From JTS-AC122 sp050246015 (lineage in GTDB: Bacteria > Planctomycetota > Phycisphaerae > Phycisphaerales > UBA1924), in contig JBFWWU010000008.1 in NCBI GenBank assembly GCA_050246015.1, positions 62,001 to 126,000 on the forward strand: 64,000 nt of DNA, written 5' to 3'. The notes under the pieces were generated by a model. It was not told where the DNA came from and searched no databases. It was given only the letters and a program-made list of their open reading frames with translations. This document shows, piece after piece, positions 1 through 9,062 of this stretch (position 1 is the stretch's first letter; every line of letters starts with the position of its first letter). A program made the translations under genes and the position numbers.

Positions 1-729
1 CATCCAACTCTTCCGGGCGAGCCCGAGGATCTCTACGACCAGGCGACGTTCAGTCTGACCAAGAACGAGGCCGAGTTCCTGAAGGAGAGGATCTGTTCGG
101 CGCAGCCGGCGTCGCTGCTTGCCCAGGTTGTCACCAAGGAGACCGACGAGCTCACCGCTGGTTTTGTATGGGACGCGTCCATTGACCGGCATCTCACAAG
201 CGAACTCCGGGGGGCGATCGAGCAAGCACGCCGGTTCGCCATCTGTGCGTGGGGCGGCCCACTCCTTTATTCACGCCTCGTCGCCTCCCTCAAGGGCAAC
301 GACGAGCTCGTGAACACGGTCACCGAGCAGCTCGTGGACTGGCAGGCGCGGATGGCGCAGGAGATGCCGGCGCTGTCGACATGGGATCTTGAACCGCTCT
401 GGAACCTCGTGCATCGCGCGAACCCGCGGGTGTCCCGCCGAACCCAAGATTTCACCGAGCAGTGGATTGGAGTCGCGCTGCGGGCCGGCGCGGGCGCGGC
501 GGTGTGGGACGATCTCAGCGTGCAGAAGCTGGTGGTCGCCCGGGAGGGCCAGCTCAAGGGTGGACGGTCGCGCCTTCGGCCGGAGAACCTGCGAGCACGC
601 GACCGCTGGCAGGGTGATGTTGACGGCGGCCCGATGGACTTCCGGTGGGGCCAGACCCGCACCATTCTGAACGACATTCTCCGCGGGCTCCACGGTGGCG
701 CTGCGAACGGCGGGGGCGGCGATGCTTGA
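1..729 (+). CDS. DUF6361 family protein, C-terminal part (5' end outside window)
   Basis: The frame is open from the first base and ends in TGA at 727-729, giving 242 residues of a longer protein. Hydrophobic and charged blocks such as ATFSLTKNEAEFLKERI near the left edge, the central RANPRVSRRTQDF and the closing MDFRWGQTRTILNDILRGLH agree with my recollection of the C-terminal half of DUF6361, a family of unknown function. The start codon lies left of the window, so total length is unknown. The stop overlaps the start of the next gene by 8 nt, so the two are almost certainly translated together and part of one system. No catalytic motif is visible in the part present. Family assignment is from memory and moderately confident; function is unknown. 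Confidence 0.7.
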   Translation, partial: HPTLPGEPEDLYDQATFSLTKNEAEFLKERICSAQPASLLAQVVTKETDELTAGFVWDASIDRHLTSELRGAIEQARRFAICAWGGPLLYSRLVASLKGNDELVNTVTEQLVDWQARMAQEMPALSTWDLEPLWNLVHRANPRVSRRTQDFTEQWIGVALRAGAGAAVWDDLSVQKLVVAREGQLKGGRSRLRPENLRARDRWQGDVDGGPMDFRWGQTRTILNDILRGLHGGAANGGGGDA

Positions 730-2620
730 CCCTCGCGGGCGTCAGCTTTTGCTCTCGTCCCTGCGGCCGCCGGATGGCTTCCGGTTCGACTGCGCCGTCG
801 GCACGACATACTCGCTGGACCTGATTGCGCTCCTGACCACCCCCTTGGCCTTCGCCATGTTCGACTGGCAGGGCGATGATGGCAAGTTGGCGGCCGATCC
901 GTCGGTGCCGACAGCCGACCCGCTGGCGCTCCTTGAATCTCTACGGCGGTGCGCCGATCGCATCCATATCTACTGCCAGGCCGGCCAGATCAAGGTGCCG
1001 CCCGCCAACCAGCGCCTCCTGGCGTATTTGGAGCAGGCGGTGATCGAAGTGAATCCGCCGGCGGCGCATAGGGTGTTCCATCCAAAGGTGTGGGCCATCC
1101 GGTACACCGGGCCCGGGGAGGCCGTGAGATATCGGCTCCTTTGCCTGTCTCGAAACCTGACGTTTGATCGCTCGTGGGACACCGTTCTCCTGCTCGATGG
1201 AGAGCGTACCGATCGCCAACACGGCTTCGGCGAGAATCGCCCGCTCGCCGACTTCTTCGCGGGTCTGCCGGGGCTGGCGTCCCGCGTAGCGGGCGTTGGC
1301 ACGCGAGCCGGGCAGGACACCGCCCAGATCGCCCGAGAACTGCGGATCGTCCGGTGGGAACTCCCGGACGGGGTCGAGACGCTGCGGTTCTGGCCCATGG
1401 GCATGAACCGGAAAGGGGGGTGGCCATTCCCGGAGCGGATGGATCGGCTGCTCGTGGTCTCTCCCTTCGTGTCCGACGAGTTTCTTGGCCGTATCAACAC
1501 AGGCCCGCGAGATGTGCTTGTCAGCCGGGCCGAATCGCTGCGTGCGCTGGTCACGCCGATACTGGTGGACAAGTGGCGCTGTTTCACGCTTGAGGATGGG
1601 CTCGACGTTCGCGGCATCGGGGTCGAGGACACGCCCGAGCCAGCCGGGTCGGACACGCTGTCGGGCCTGCACGCCAAGGTGTTCGTCGCGGACGCCGGCT
1701 GGAATGCCCACGTGTGGACAGGGTCTGCCAACGCGACCACCACGGCGTTCTCAGGCAACGTCGAGTTCCTGGTAGAACTGGTCGGGAAGAAGAGCACGCT
1801 GGGGATTGACGCTACGATCAGCGAGAGCAGCGGGTCGGCAAATCTGCGATCGATGCTGGCGGAGTTTACGCCGCAGACGGAGACCGTCGAACTCGACACG
1901 GATGCGATCGCGGTCGACGCGGTCATCGAGTCCGTCCGCCAAGCCATCGCGCGCCTGCCCCTTGTCGTTCGCATTGCGGCCGATACGGCAGGCGGGGCTG
2001 GCCTCGTAACGACCGTTGAGTGCGGAGCGCCTCTCACGGTGCCGGTGGACGCACTGATTCGTTGCCGACCGGTGATGCTGCCCCACGCTGATGCCCAGGT
2101 CGTTGAATGTAGCACGCCGGTTCAGGCACGATTCGGCCCGCACGCACCCGAGTCGGTCTCCTCGTTCGTCGCTTTCGAGGTCACGGCACGGGTCGGCAAT
2201 GCTGAGCGCACCGCACAGTTCGTCCTGAACCTGCCGCTCGTGGGCGCACCCGGCGATCGCAAGGACCGACTCCTCCGCGATTCGCTCAAAGATACCAGGA
2301 CACTGCTCCGGTTCTTGCTGCTCTTGCTGTCGGACGACCCGGAGCATCTCTTCGATGAACTGCGCGATCTCGCCAAGAACCCGGAGGCAGATGGCTCGGG
2401 GAGATCCCAAGATCTTCTGCCCTTGCTCGAGCACTTGCTTCGTGCCCTGCACCACAGCCCGGCCAAGCTTGATCAGGTCCATCGGCTCATCGCAGACCTC
2501 CGCAAGACGCCCGAGGGGCGGTCGATCCTGCCGAGCGCACTCGACCTGGTTTGGGAGCCCATCAACCGCGCTCGCAACCACTCGAGTGCCGCGGCCGGCA
2601 GCTCGGGGGGTGCAACATGA
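722..2620 (+). CDS. Phospholipase D-fold (HKD) protein of putative defence cassette
   Basis: A 632 aa protein. ATG 722 is chosen because it overlaps the upstream stop and gives the natural N-terminus MLDPRGRQLLL. Two PLD-type half-motifs are visible: HPK at about residues 120-122, followed by LSRN, and HAK at about 317-319, followed by GSAN. PLD-superfamily enzymes use two such HxK motifs in one active site as nucleases or phosphodiesterases. The acidic residue that often completes the HKD motif is not obvious, so activity is uncertain. The C-terminal half (about 400-632) is not recognised. The gene ends in an ATGA overlap with the helicase gene, implying coupled translation. PLD proteins paired with helicases are known from anti-phage systems such as DISARM (DrmC); the analogy is inference. 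Confidence 0.8.
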   Translation: MLDPRGRQLLLSSLRPPDGFRFDCAVGTTYSLDLIALLTTPLAFAMFDWQGDDGKLAADPSVPTADPLALLESLRRCADRIHIYCQAGQIKVPPANQRLLAYLEQAVIEVNPPAAHRVFHPKVWAIRYTGPGEAVRYRLLCLSRNLTFDRSWDTVLLLDGERTDRQHGFGENRPLADFFAGLPGLASRVAGVGTRAGQDTAQIARELRIVRWELPDGVETLRFWPMGMNRKGGWPFPERMDRLLVVSPFVSDEFLGRINTGPRDVLVSRAESLRALVTPILVDKWRCFTLEDGLDVRGIGVEDTPEPAGSDTLSGLHAKVFVADAGWNAHVWTGSANATTTAFSGNVEFLVELVGKKSTLGIDATISESSGSANLRSMLAEFTPQTETVELDTDAIAVDAVIESVRQAIARLPLVVRIAADTAGGAGLVTTVECGAPLTVPVDALIRCRPVMLPHADAQVVECSTPVQARFGPHAPESVSSFVAFEVTARVGNAERTAQFVLNLPLVGAPGDRKDRLLRDSLKDTRTLLRFLLLLLSDDPEHLFDELRDLAKNPEADGSGRSQDLLPLLEHLLRALHHSPAKLDQVHRLIADLRKTPEGRSILPSALDLVWEPINRARNHSSAAAGSSGGAT

Positions 2621-5600
2621 ACACCTCCGGTGTGTCGCAACCCAGTTCGGCCTCGGTGCTCTCTGGCCTGAAGGACTTTCAGCGGCGGACCGTGGACTAT
2701 GCGTTCCGTCGGCTTTACACCGACGCAGATTCAACGCACCGGTTTCTCGTCGCCGACGAGGTTGGTCTCGGCAAGACACTGGTTGCGCGGGGCGTCATTG
2801 CGAAGGCCGTCGAGCACTTGTGGGACAAGGTCAAGCGGATCGATGTGGTTTATTTATGTTCGAACACCGAGATCGCTCGGCAGAACATCAATCGGCTGCG
2901 GCTTGAAAACACCGCGTTCGCCCACGCGACCAGGGCCACCATGCTGGGTGTGCAGCTCGGTGCGATGTCCAAGCAGAGGGTGAACTTCGTCTCTATGACG
3001 CCGGGGACGTCACTGGACCCGACCGGCGGCACGGGGGTCGCCAAGGAACGGGCCCTTTTGTTCCACTTGCTGGAGGGTCACTGGAGGCTACCGAAGACGG
3101 CCGCGACCAATGTACTCAGGGCCGGCAAGGGTGCCGAGGGGTTCCGTCAACTCGTCAATGAGTTCCTGGCTCCGGGCTACCACAACTACACGATTGACGA
3201 GAATGTCCGCGCCTCGTTCATCACGGCCGTTGATGTCGTAGACACGCAGCCCGCGGAGTCTCTTCGCAATCGCTTTCTGTCCCTGTGCGAGGAGTTCAAG
3301 CGATCTGACACTCGGGTCAGTGAGGAGACCCGAATCGAACGCAGGCGAGTGATTGCGCAACTGCGAGCGCTCCTCGCGCAGGTGAGTCTGAGAACGCTTC
3401 AGCCGGACCTGGTAATCCTCGATGAGTTCCAGCGGTTCAAGCACCTCCTCGACCCGGAGAACCCCGAAGCGGAACTCGCCCAAGAACTGCTCAACTACGC
3501 CGAAGATGCGGCGGGCGGTGGAGAGCGGGTGCGAGTGCTCCTGCTCTCGGCTACGCCCTACAAGATGTACACGCTTCAGCACGAGAAGGACCGCGGCGAC
3601 GACGACCACTACAAGGACTTCGTCGCCACCTACGACTTCCTGGTGCGGCACGAGAGGGCCGACATTGCCGCTCTGGAATACCTCCTCGCGCGATACCGGG
3701 CCGAGATGTTCAAACTCGGAGACGGGACGTTCACGGAGCTACGCCGCATCAAGGCTGAACTCGAACAGCGATTACACCGGGTCATGGCACGCACAGAGCG
3801 ACTCGCCGTCACGAACGACCGCAGCGGAATGCTCCGCGAGTGCGAGTCGGCGGTGCGGCTTGAAGATGCCGATGTGGGGCAATACCTCGCGGTGTCGAAG
3901 GTTGCGGCGGCCCTCGACCAGGGCGACGTTGTCGAGTACTGGAAGTCCGCGCCGTATCTCCTCAACTTCATGGACGAGTATCAGCTGAAGAAGGCGCTGC
4001 GCGCGTCGATGGACAACGGGACAGGTCATGAGGTGGCCAAGGCGCTGGCACCAGCGGACGCGGGGTTGCTGCGATGGGAGGACGTGCAGGCATATCGACG
4101 GATCGATCCGGCCAACGCCCGGTTGCGGGCTCTGCTCGGCGACACCGTGGACAAGGGCCTGTGGAGGCTGCTTTGGCTCCCGCCCAGCCTGCCTTACTAC
4201 CGGCTGGCTGGGGCATTCGAGGAGATCGATCCGGTCGCTGTGACCAAGCGGTTGGTATTCTCGTCCTGGAAGGTGGTACCCAAGGTCATCGCGGCCGTCC
4301 TGAGCCACGAGGCTGAGCGTCGAGCCATCGGACAGATGCACAGCGAAGCCGACGGCTCAATCTCGATCGTAAACTCGACCGAGGGCCGCAAGAAGATCGC
4401 AACCTTGCTCCGGTTCACGCGGGCGGGCGACCGTCTGACCGGCATGCCGGTGCTCGGCCTGGTTTACCCGTCGGTGTCGATGGCGCGATCGTTTGATCCC
4501 GCGGCGGCGCGCGATCTTCGTCCGACGCGGGACGAGACGCTTGCTCGTGCTCGCGCCGCTCTGGGGCCCTTGGTCGATGCGATCACCGCGCGGTGGGGGC
4601 GCGCGGGCGAGGTCGACGAGCAGTGGTATTGGGCGGCACCGATCTTGATGGACCTGATTCGGGATCCCGAGGGCACCCGTCGGTTCTGGGAGCGGCGAAA
4701 GCTTGCGGCGGAGTGGTCGGGCGAAGAGGACAGCGTCGACGCCGATGGGGAACCAGAGACAGAATCGGCCTGGGCTGACCATGTCGAACTCGCAAGGACG
4801 CTCATTCGGGACGCATCGGCCTCGGGGAAACGACCACTGGGTGCGCCGCCGCCGGATTTGCTGGACATGCTGGCGAAGTCCTCGCTGGGCAATCCAGCGA
4901 TCGTTGCGCTGAGAGCGCTCACGCGTGTTACCGGCCTCGCAGCCCTCACCGACGATGGCGTCCGGCTGGCGGCCGGGCGCGTCGCTTGGCGGACGCGCAA
5001 CCTGTTCAATCTTCCCGAGGTCATCTCGCTGGTGCGAGGACTTGGCCGTCAGGAGCCATACTGGTTGCGGGTCATCGAGTACGCGGTCGATGGGTGCCTG
5101 CAGGCGGTGCTCGACGAGTATGCGCACGTGCTCCGTGACAGTCTCGGCGTCACATCGCTGTCCCCCGCCGATGCGGCTGGGCAGCTTGGTGAAGCAATGA
5201 GCGCCGCGGTCGGGCTTCGTTCCGCAGCGGTCGGCGTCGATGAGATCCGCGCTCAAGACCGCTCTCTGCAACTGACGATCGAGCCCCGCCGCATGCGGGC
5301 TCGCTTCGCTGCCCGCTTCGGCCAGGAGCAGACAGAGAAGGACGGGGACGCCACGCGCGCCGATCAAGTGCGGGCGGCGTTCAACTCACCTTTCTGGCCG
5401 TTTGTGTTGGCCAGCACGTCTGTCGGCCAGGAAGGGCTGGACTTCCACCATTACTGCCACGCGATCGTGCACTGGAACCTGCCCTCGAACCCCGTCGACC
5501 TCGAGCAGCGCGAGGGTCGTATCCACCGCTACAAAGGGCATGCCGTTCGCAAGAACGTGGCTCTCAAGCACGGAACCGAATCGATCGTGCCATTCGCCGA

Positions 5601-5913
5601 TCCTTGGGAGGCTGCGTTCCTGAGGGCGACCGCGGATCGTAACGCAGACACCAGCGAGCTCGTCCCCTTCTGGGTCTACCCGCATGTGGGCGGCGCGGTC
5701 ATCGAGCGGTATATGCCGATGCTCCCGCTCAGCCGTGATACGGATCGGCTGACGAATCTCCGAGGCGCCCTGGCGCTCTACCGCATGGTCTTTGGTCAGC
5801 CACGACAGGACGAACTGGTCAAGTACCTCCTCGCCACACTGCCGCAACAGGCGGTCGATCAGATTGTCAAAGAGCTGCGCATCGACCTGGAACCCCCGAG
5901 CCATGCCCCGTAG
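2617..5913 (+). CDS. Large SF2/SNF2-like helicase of putative defence cassette
   Basis: A 1098 aa protein beginning at ATG 2617, overlapping the PLD stop as ATGA. The N-terminal FQRRTVDYAF region is followed by Walker A ADEVGLGKT (about 47-54). The Walker B box is DEFQ (about 269-272) instead of DEAH, and motif III is LLLSATPY (about 308-315). A long divergent middle section of some 600 residues separates these from a C-terminal helicase lobe with STSVGQEGLDF (motif V, about 930-940) and QREGRIHR (motif VI, about 964-971). The motif V and VI forms are typical of SNF2/RapA-like double-stranded nucleic acid translocases. It probably moves on DNA to serve the adjacent nuclease-fold proteins. No methyltransferase lies in the visible cassette. 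Confidence 0.88.
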   Translation: MNTSGVSQPSSASVLSGLKDFQRRTVDYAFRRLYTDADSTHRFLVADEVGLGKTLVARGVIAKAVEHLWDKVKRIDVVYLCSNTEIARQNINRLRLENTAFAHATRATMLGVQLGAMSKQRVNFVSMTPGTSLDPTGGTGVAKERALLFHLLEGHWRLPKTAATNVLRAGKGAEGFRQLVNEFLAPGYHNYTIDENVRASFITAVDVVDTQPAESLRNRFLSLCEEFKRSDTRVSEETRIERRRVIAQLRALLAQVSLRTLQPDLVILDEFQRFKHLLDPENPEAELAQELLNYAEDAAGGGERVRVLLLSATPYKMYTLQHEKDRGDDDHYKDFVATYDFLVRHERADIAALEYLLARYRAEMFKLGDGTFTELRRIKAELEQRLHRVMARTERLAVTNDRSGMLRECESAVRLEDADVGQYLAVSKVAAALDQGDVVEYWKSAPYLLNFMDEYQLKKALRASMDNGTGHEVAKALAPADAGLLRWEDVQAYRRIDPANARLRALLGDTVDKGLWRLLWLPPSLPYYRLAGAFEEIDPVAVTKRLVFSSWKVVPKVIAAVLSHEAERRAIGQMHSEADGSISIVNSTEGRKKIATLLRFTRAGDRLTGMPVLGLVYPSVSMARSFDPAAARDLRPTRDETLARARAALGPLVDAITARWGRAGEVDEQWYWAAPILMDLIRDPEGTRRFWERRKLAAEWSGEEDSVDADGEPETESAWADHVELARTLIRDASASGKRPLGAPPPDLLDMLAKSSLGNPAIVALRALTRVTGLAALTDDGVRLAAGRVAWRTRNLFNLPEVISLVRGLGRQEPYWLRVIEYAVDGCLQAVLDEYAHVLRDSLGVTSLSPADAAGQLGEAMSAAVGLRSAAVGVDEIRAQDRSLQLTIEPRRMRARFAARFGQEQTEKDGDATRADQVRAAFNSPFWPFVLASTSVGQEGLDFHHYCHAIVHWNLPSNPVDLEQREGRIHRYKGHAVRKNVALKHGTESIVPFADPWEAAFLRATADRNADTSELVPFWVYPHVGGAVIERYMPMLPLSRDTDRLTNLRGALALYRMVFGQPRQDELVKYLLATLPQQAVDQIVKELRIDLEPPSHAP

Positions 5914-6008
5914 TCGTTGGAGGCGTGTGTTGGCATGGGCTCGGTCCGACATGCTGCAGGTGGCGTCGGGCGAACAATCACTCCATCGATCAGAAAGGCG
6001 GTTGTCGG

Positions 6009-7076
6009 ATGGCGCGGCGCGGAGAACAGTTCGAGAAGACGGTCTTCGAGTTCTATCGAGGCCTGGACGCCGACGCGCAAGTCGTGTTCGATCATCGCGT
6101 CCCTGATCGCGACACCAAAGCGCTCCGGCAGGTCGATGTGTGGGTCACATGCCGCCTGTTTGGACACTTGCCGATTTCGGTGCTCATCAGCTGTAAGGAC
6201 CACTCGCGCCCGCTTGACGTGGGGGAGGTGGAGACTTTCCTCGGCGAGATCCGATCGACGGGGGCTACGACCGGCGTGCTGTACGGTCGGAATGGGTTTA
6301 CGGAGAACGCGCTCGTCAAGGCGAGAGCGAACAGTGTCTCGTGCTGCAAGATGTTCGACGGCGCTCCTCCAGAGCGGCCCTCCGAGCTGCTTCTGAGCGC
6401 GTATGTAGCGCACCCGGTCTACCACGTGATGGCTGAGGCCGTCGGCCGAGATGCACCACCCGATCTGCGCTGGCGTCCTGTGCTCGGTACATCTGAGCGG
6501 CTCGGGGATCGAGAGGTACCGTTGCCGGAAGTGCTGGCCGGGCTCTGCCTCGAACTTCTTTGTCGCTCGGAGCTGGAACGCCACAGCGGCGCGCCGTCGA
6601 GCGGGCCGATGGACATGCACGCACGCTACGAACTCAAGGCCCGGCCCGAGTGCCCAGCGCTCCGGCTTCACATCGTCCTCACGTGGGACTGGTTCAAGGG
6701 ACGGATGAACGCCTACACCCTGACTGGATCCCTGAACGCCACGGACAAGGGGTTCATCGGATCGACGACGGTTAGCCCCATATCGCTGAACACCGCGCCG
6801 CACAGCGCCACCTGGGAGCGATGCCCGCCCCCGCCAGCGATTGTCGAGAGCCTCCGCGTGACGTTTTCGGCACTTGCCGGCCCCGGCCCGCAGCATGTCG
6901 TAAGTGCGATGGCGGCGGATCGGATCTTCGGCGGCTCGGGTTGGACATTTGGTTCTCCGCCGGCAGAGCAGATCGAGTCCGTTCTGCGATCGCACGGAGG
7001 CCCGTTGGCACCTGTGCTTCAGGGGATGCAGCTCACCGCCCATTTCGGACGGGGCGCACTGGGCAAACGATCCTGA
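6009..7076 (+). CDS. Mrr-like restriction endonuclease-fold protein
   Basis: A 355 aa protein. ATG 6009 (MARRGEQFEKTV) is preferred over an upstream alternative start at 5925 because homology-like sequence begins there. The N-terminal ~110 residues look like the Mrr catalytic domain of the PD-(D/E)xK superfamily: Glu near residue 9 in the first helix, RQVDVWV with Asp43, ISCKDH with Lys63, and a following helix with Glu74 and Glu76. The acidic residue normally two before the lysine is Ser61 here, a departure from the usual (D/E)xK, so catalysis may use another acid or be impaired. Residues 115-355 are unrecognised and may sense a target. It lies 95 nt after the helicase gene on the same strand. 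Mrr proteins cut modified DNA; the target here is unknown. Confidence 0.72.
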   Translation: MARRGEQFEKTVFEFYRGLDADAQVVFDHRVPDRDTKALRQVDVWVTCRLFGHLPISVLISCKDHSRPLDVGEVETFLGEIRSTGATTGVLYGRNGFTENALVKARANSVSCCKMFDGAPPERPSELLLSAYVAHPVYHVMAEAVGRDAPPDLRWRPVLGTSERLGDREVPLPEVLAGLCLELLCRSELERHSGAPSSGPMDMHARYELKARPECPALRLHIVLTWDWFKGRMNAYTLTGSLNATDKGFIGSTTVSPISLNTAPHSATWERCPPPPAIVESLRVTFSALAGPGPQHVVSAMAADRIFGGSGWTFGSPPAEQIESVLRSHGGPLAPVLQGMQLTAHFGRGALGKRS

Positions 7077-7166
7077 ACCGAACTGCCCCCGGCGTCGCGG
7101 AGTGCGATGCTCGGGCACCGGTTACGAGGGCAGCCTCTTGAGTGCCGAGCCATCAAGGAGTTGATT

Positions 7167-8348
7167 GTGAGCATTTCAACCATCCGTCTATCGCGCGATG
7201 AACTCTACAAGAAAGTCTGGGAGCAGCCGGTGTCGGTGGTCGCCAAGGGATTCGGCATCTCCGATGTGGGGCTGGCCAAGATGTGCCGACGGCTCGAGGT
7301 TCCGATCCCGGGCCTGGGCTACTGGGCCAAGAAGCAGCATGGCAAGCCGGTCGAGCAGATCCCTCTGCCTCCGCCCCCGGCCGACACCAACCTGGAGGTG
7401 ACGATCAACACGTACCGGAAGGTCGCGCCCGACCCCGAGCAACTCGAGAAGGCGACGGAGATCATCGATGCCGAGGAGCTTGAGGCCAATGAGGTGCGTG
7501 TGCCGGACCTGTTGACGGATCCACACCCCGCGGTGGCCCGCTCACTGAAACTCCTCACCAAGGCGAAGCCGGGAGCGGATGGTGTGGTGCATGTAGCGGA
7601 CGCTGCCTGTCTGCCGGTCACCGTCTCGCGGGCGCAACTGGATCGCGCCATGCGCATCATGGACTCGCTGCTCAAGGCGTTCGCTGCCCGCGGCTACGCC
7701 GTCACCATCGGGAATGAGGACCGCCGCGAGCTGAAGGTCATCGTCGCCGACGAGCCGATCACGTTCTACCTCCATGAGGACTTGGACAAGACACCGAAGC
7801 CGATGACTGCCCAGCAAAAGGAGCGGCTTGAGAAGTACGGCTGGAAGCCAAGCGTTGAGTATGACCATTCGCCGTCGGGCACACTGGCGCTGCACGTGAA
7901 CGCCAATCTCTGGAACGGCATGCGCCGGAGGTGGTCCGACAGCGCCAAGCGGCCGCTCGAACGTGGCCTGAACTCGTTCCTGGCAGGGATCGTCAAGGTG
8001 GCCGTCGCCGTACGTGGCGAACGGTTAGATCACGAGCGTCGAGATCGTGAGCACAAGGACCGCGAGCGCCGGCGCAAGGATTTGTTCATCGCCCAGGAGA
8101 AGGAGAAGGAACGCCTCACTCGACTCGATCGCGAGGTCGCGTTCTGGCACAAGGCGCAAGAGATCCGGGCATACGTGGAAACGGTCCGCACGCTCGCCCT
8201 TAAGAAACACGGACGCATCGATCCGGGTAGCGAGATGGATCAATGGATCACCTGGGCGACGGCGCAGGCCGATCGCTACGACCCGTTGGTCAAAAGTCCG
8301 CCGTCCGTGCTCGATGAGGCGTTACCGTCGCCCTATGCGCCGTACTAA
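7167..8348 (+). CDS. Helix-turn-helix plus coiled-coil protein of unknown function
   Basis: A 393 aa protein. I chose GTG 7167 because AAGGAG at 7155-7160 sits 6 nt upstream. The N-terminus SRDELYKKVWEQPVSVVAKG continues into FGISDVGLAK and a proline-rich linker. This resembles a helix-turn-helix segment (about 8-45) that I recall in scattered bacterial hypothetical proteins near defence genes. The middle has mixed alpha/beta character. Residues about 285-350 form a very charged helix rich in Arg, Glu and Lys, probably a coiled coil. No nuclease or ATPase motif is seen. Its position next to the nuclease and helicase suggests a DNA-binding partner or regulator of the cassette, but that is inference only. 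Confidence 0.65.
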   Translation: MSISTIRLSRDELYKKVWEQPVSVVAKGFGISDVGLAKMCRRLEVPIPGLGYWAKKQHGKPVEQIPLPPPPADTNLEVTINTYRKVAPDPEQLEKATEIIDAEELEANEVRVPDLLTDPHPAVARSLKLLTKAKPGADGVVHVADAACLPVTVSRAQLDRAMRIMDSLLKAFAARGYAVTIGNEDRRELKVIVADEPITFYLHEDLDKTPKPMTAQQKERLEKYGWKPSVEYDHSPSGTLALHVNANLWNGMRRRWSDSAKRPLERGLNSFLAGIVKVAVAVRGERLDHERRDREHKDRERRRKDLFIAQEKEKERLTRLDREVAFWHKAQEIRAYVETVRTLALKKHGRIDPGSEMDQWITWATAQADRYDPLVKSPPSVLDEALPSPYAPY

Positions 8349-8399
8349 AGGCCGTGCGCCGACTGCCGTCCTGTCGCTCGAGGAATCTACCATCCTCTG

Positions 8400-9035
8400 A
8401 TGCCAAAGCCCACGCCAGAGCCCCGACTCTGGAAGAACATCGCCGCCATGCTCGACGAGATGGACGACCAGTCGCTCCGCGGGCTGGTGCACGACCTCTA
8501 CAAGCTCGCCCCGGAGAACCGCGCGTTCCTGGCCGCTTGGATTGGCGATGAGGACGCGTCGAGCGAACTCCTCGACGGGTACAAGAAGCAGATCACGGCC
8601 CAGTTCGTCTCGCGGGGGCGGGAGGGCGGACCGCGGCTCAACGGCGGCTGTGATCTGGCGCTGTGCCGACGCCTCATCAAGGAGTATCGCCGCGTGACCA
8701 CGGCACCGGAGATGCTCGGCGGTTTCGACATCCGCGGCACCATCGACCTTGGCCTGCACTACATTGAGGTCGGCACAAACTACGCGAACCAGCTCGGCTG
8801 GGACGAAGAGCGGCCCTACACCAGCATGGGCGCGGTGGCGGTGGAGAACTCGAAGCTGTGCCGAGACAAGAGCGGCCAGAAGTGGGCCGGTCTGTTCCTG
8901 CCCCGAGTCCGGGCCGTCGCAAAGGCGGCTCGGGACATCGGTTACGGGTTCGGCGATGACCTGGCCGACATGGTGGCTGAGTTCGAGGAGATAGCCGCCG
9001 CATTCGAGGTGAGGCGAGCAAAGCGATCGTGGTGA
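8400..9035 (+). CDS. DUF6155-like small protein at the end of the cassette
   Basis: A 211 aa protein starting at ATG 8400; no clear Shine-Dalgarno sequence is close. The N-terminal part (MLDEMDDQSLRGLVHDLYKL, then PENRAFLAAWIG) resembles the short helical proteins grouped as DUF6155, assigned from memory. The second half (about 90-205) has a helical pattern with no recognised motif. It sits 51 nt after the HTH protein on the same strand and is the last gene before the transposase, so it may close the cassette. The reading frame ends 27 nt before the transposase stop on the other strand. There is no obvious truncation, but the C-terminus (RRAKRSW) could have been altered by the neighbouring insertion. 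Confidence 0.55.
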   Translation: MPKPTPEPRLWKNIAAMLDEMDDQSLRGLVHDLYKLAPENRAFLAAWIGDEDASSELLDGYKKQITAQFVSRGREGGPRLNGGCDLALCRRLIKEYRRVTTAPEMLGGFDIRGTIDLGLHYIEVGTNYANQLGWDEERPYTSMGAVAVENSKLCRDKSGQKWAGLFLPRVRAVAKAARDIGYGFGDDLADMVAEFEEIAAAFEVRRAKRSW

Positions 9036-9062
9036 TCGGCGTTAGCGCGGTCGCGGGCGGAC

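Noticed and set aside
1..9035. Assignment of the first cassette to DISARM or BREX
   Set aside because: Only the PLD and helicase are reminiscent of DISARM; DrmA, DrmB and methyltransferase are not seen, and BREX markers (PglZ, BrxL) are absent.
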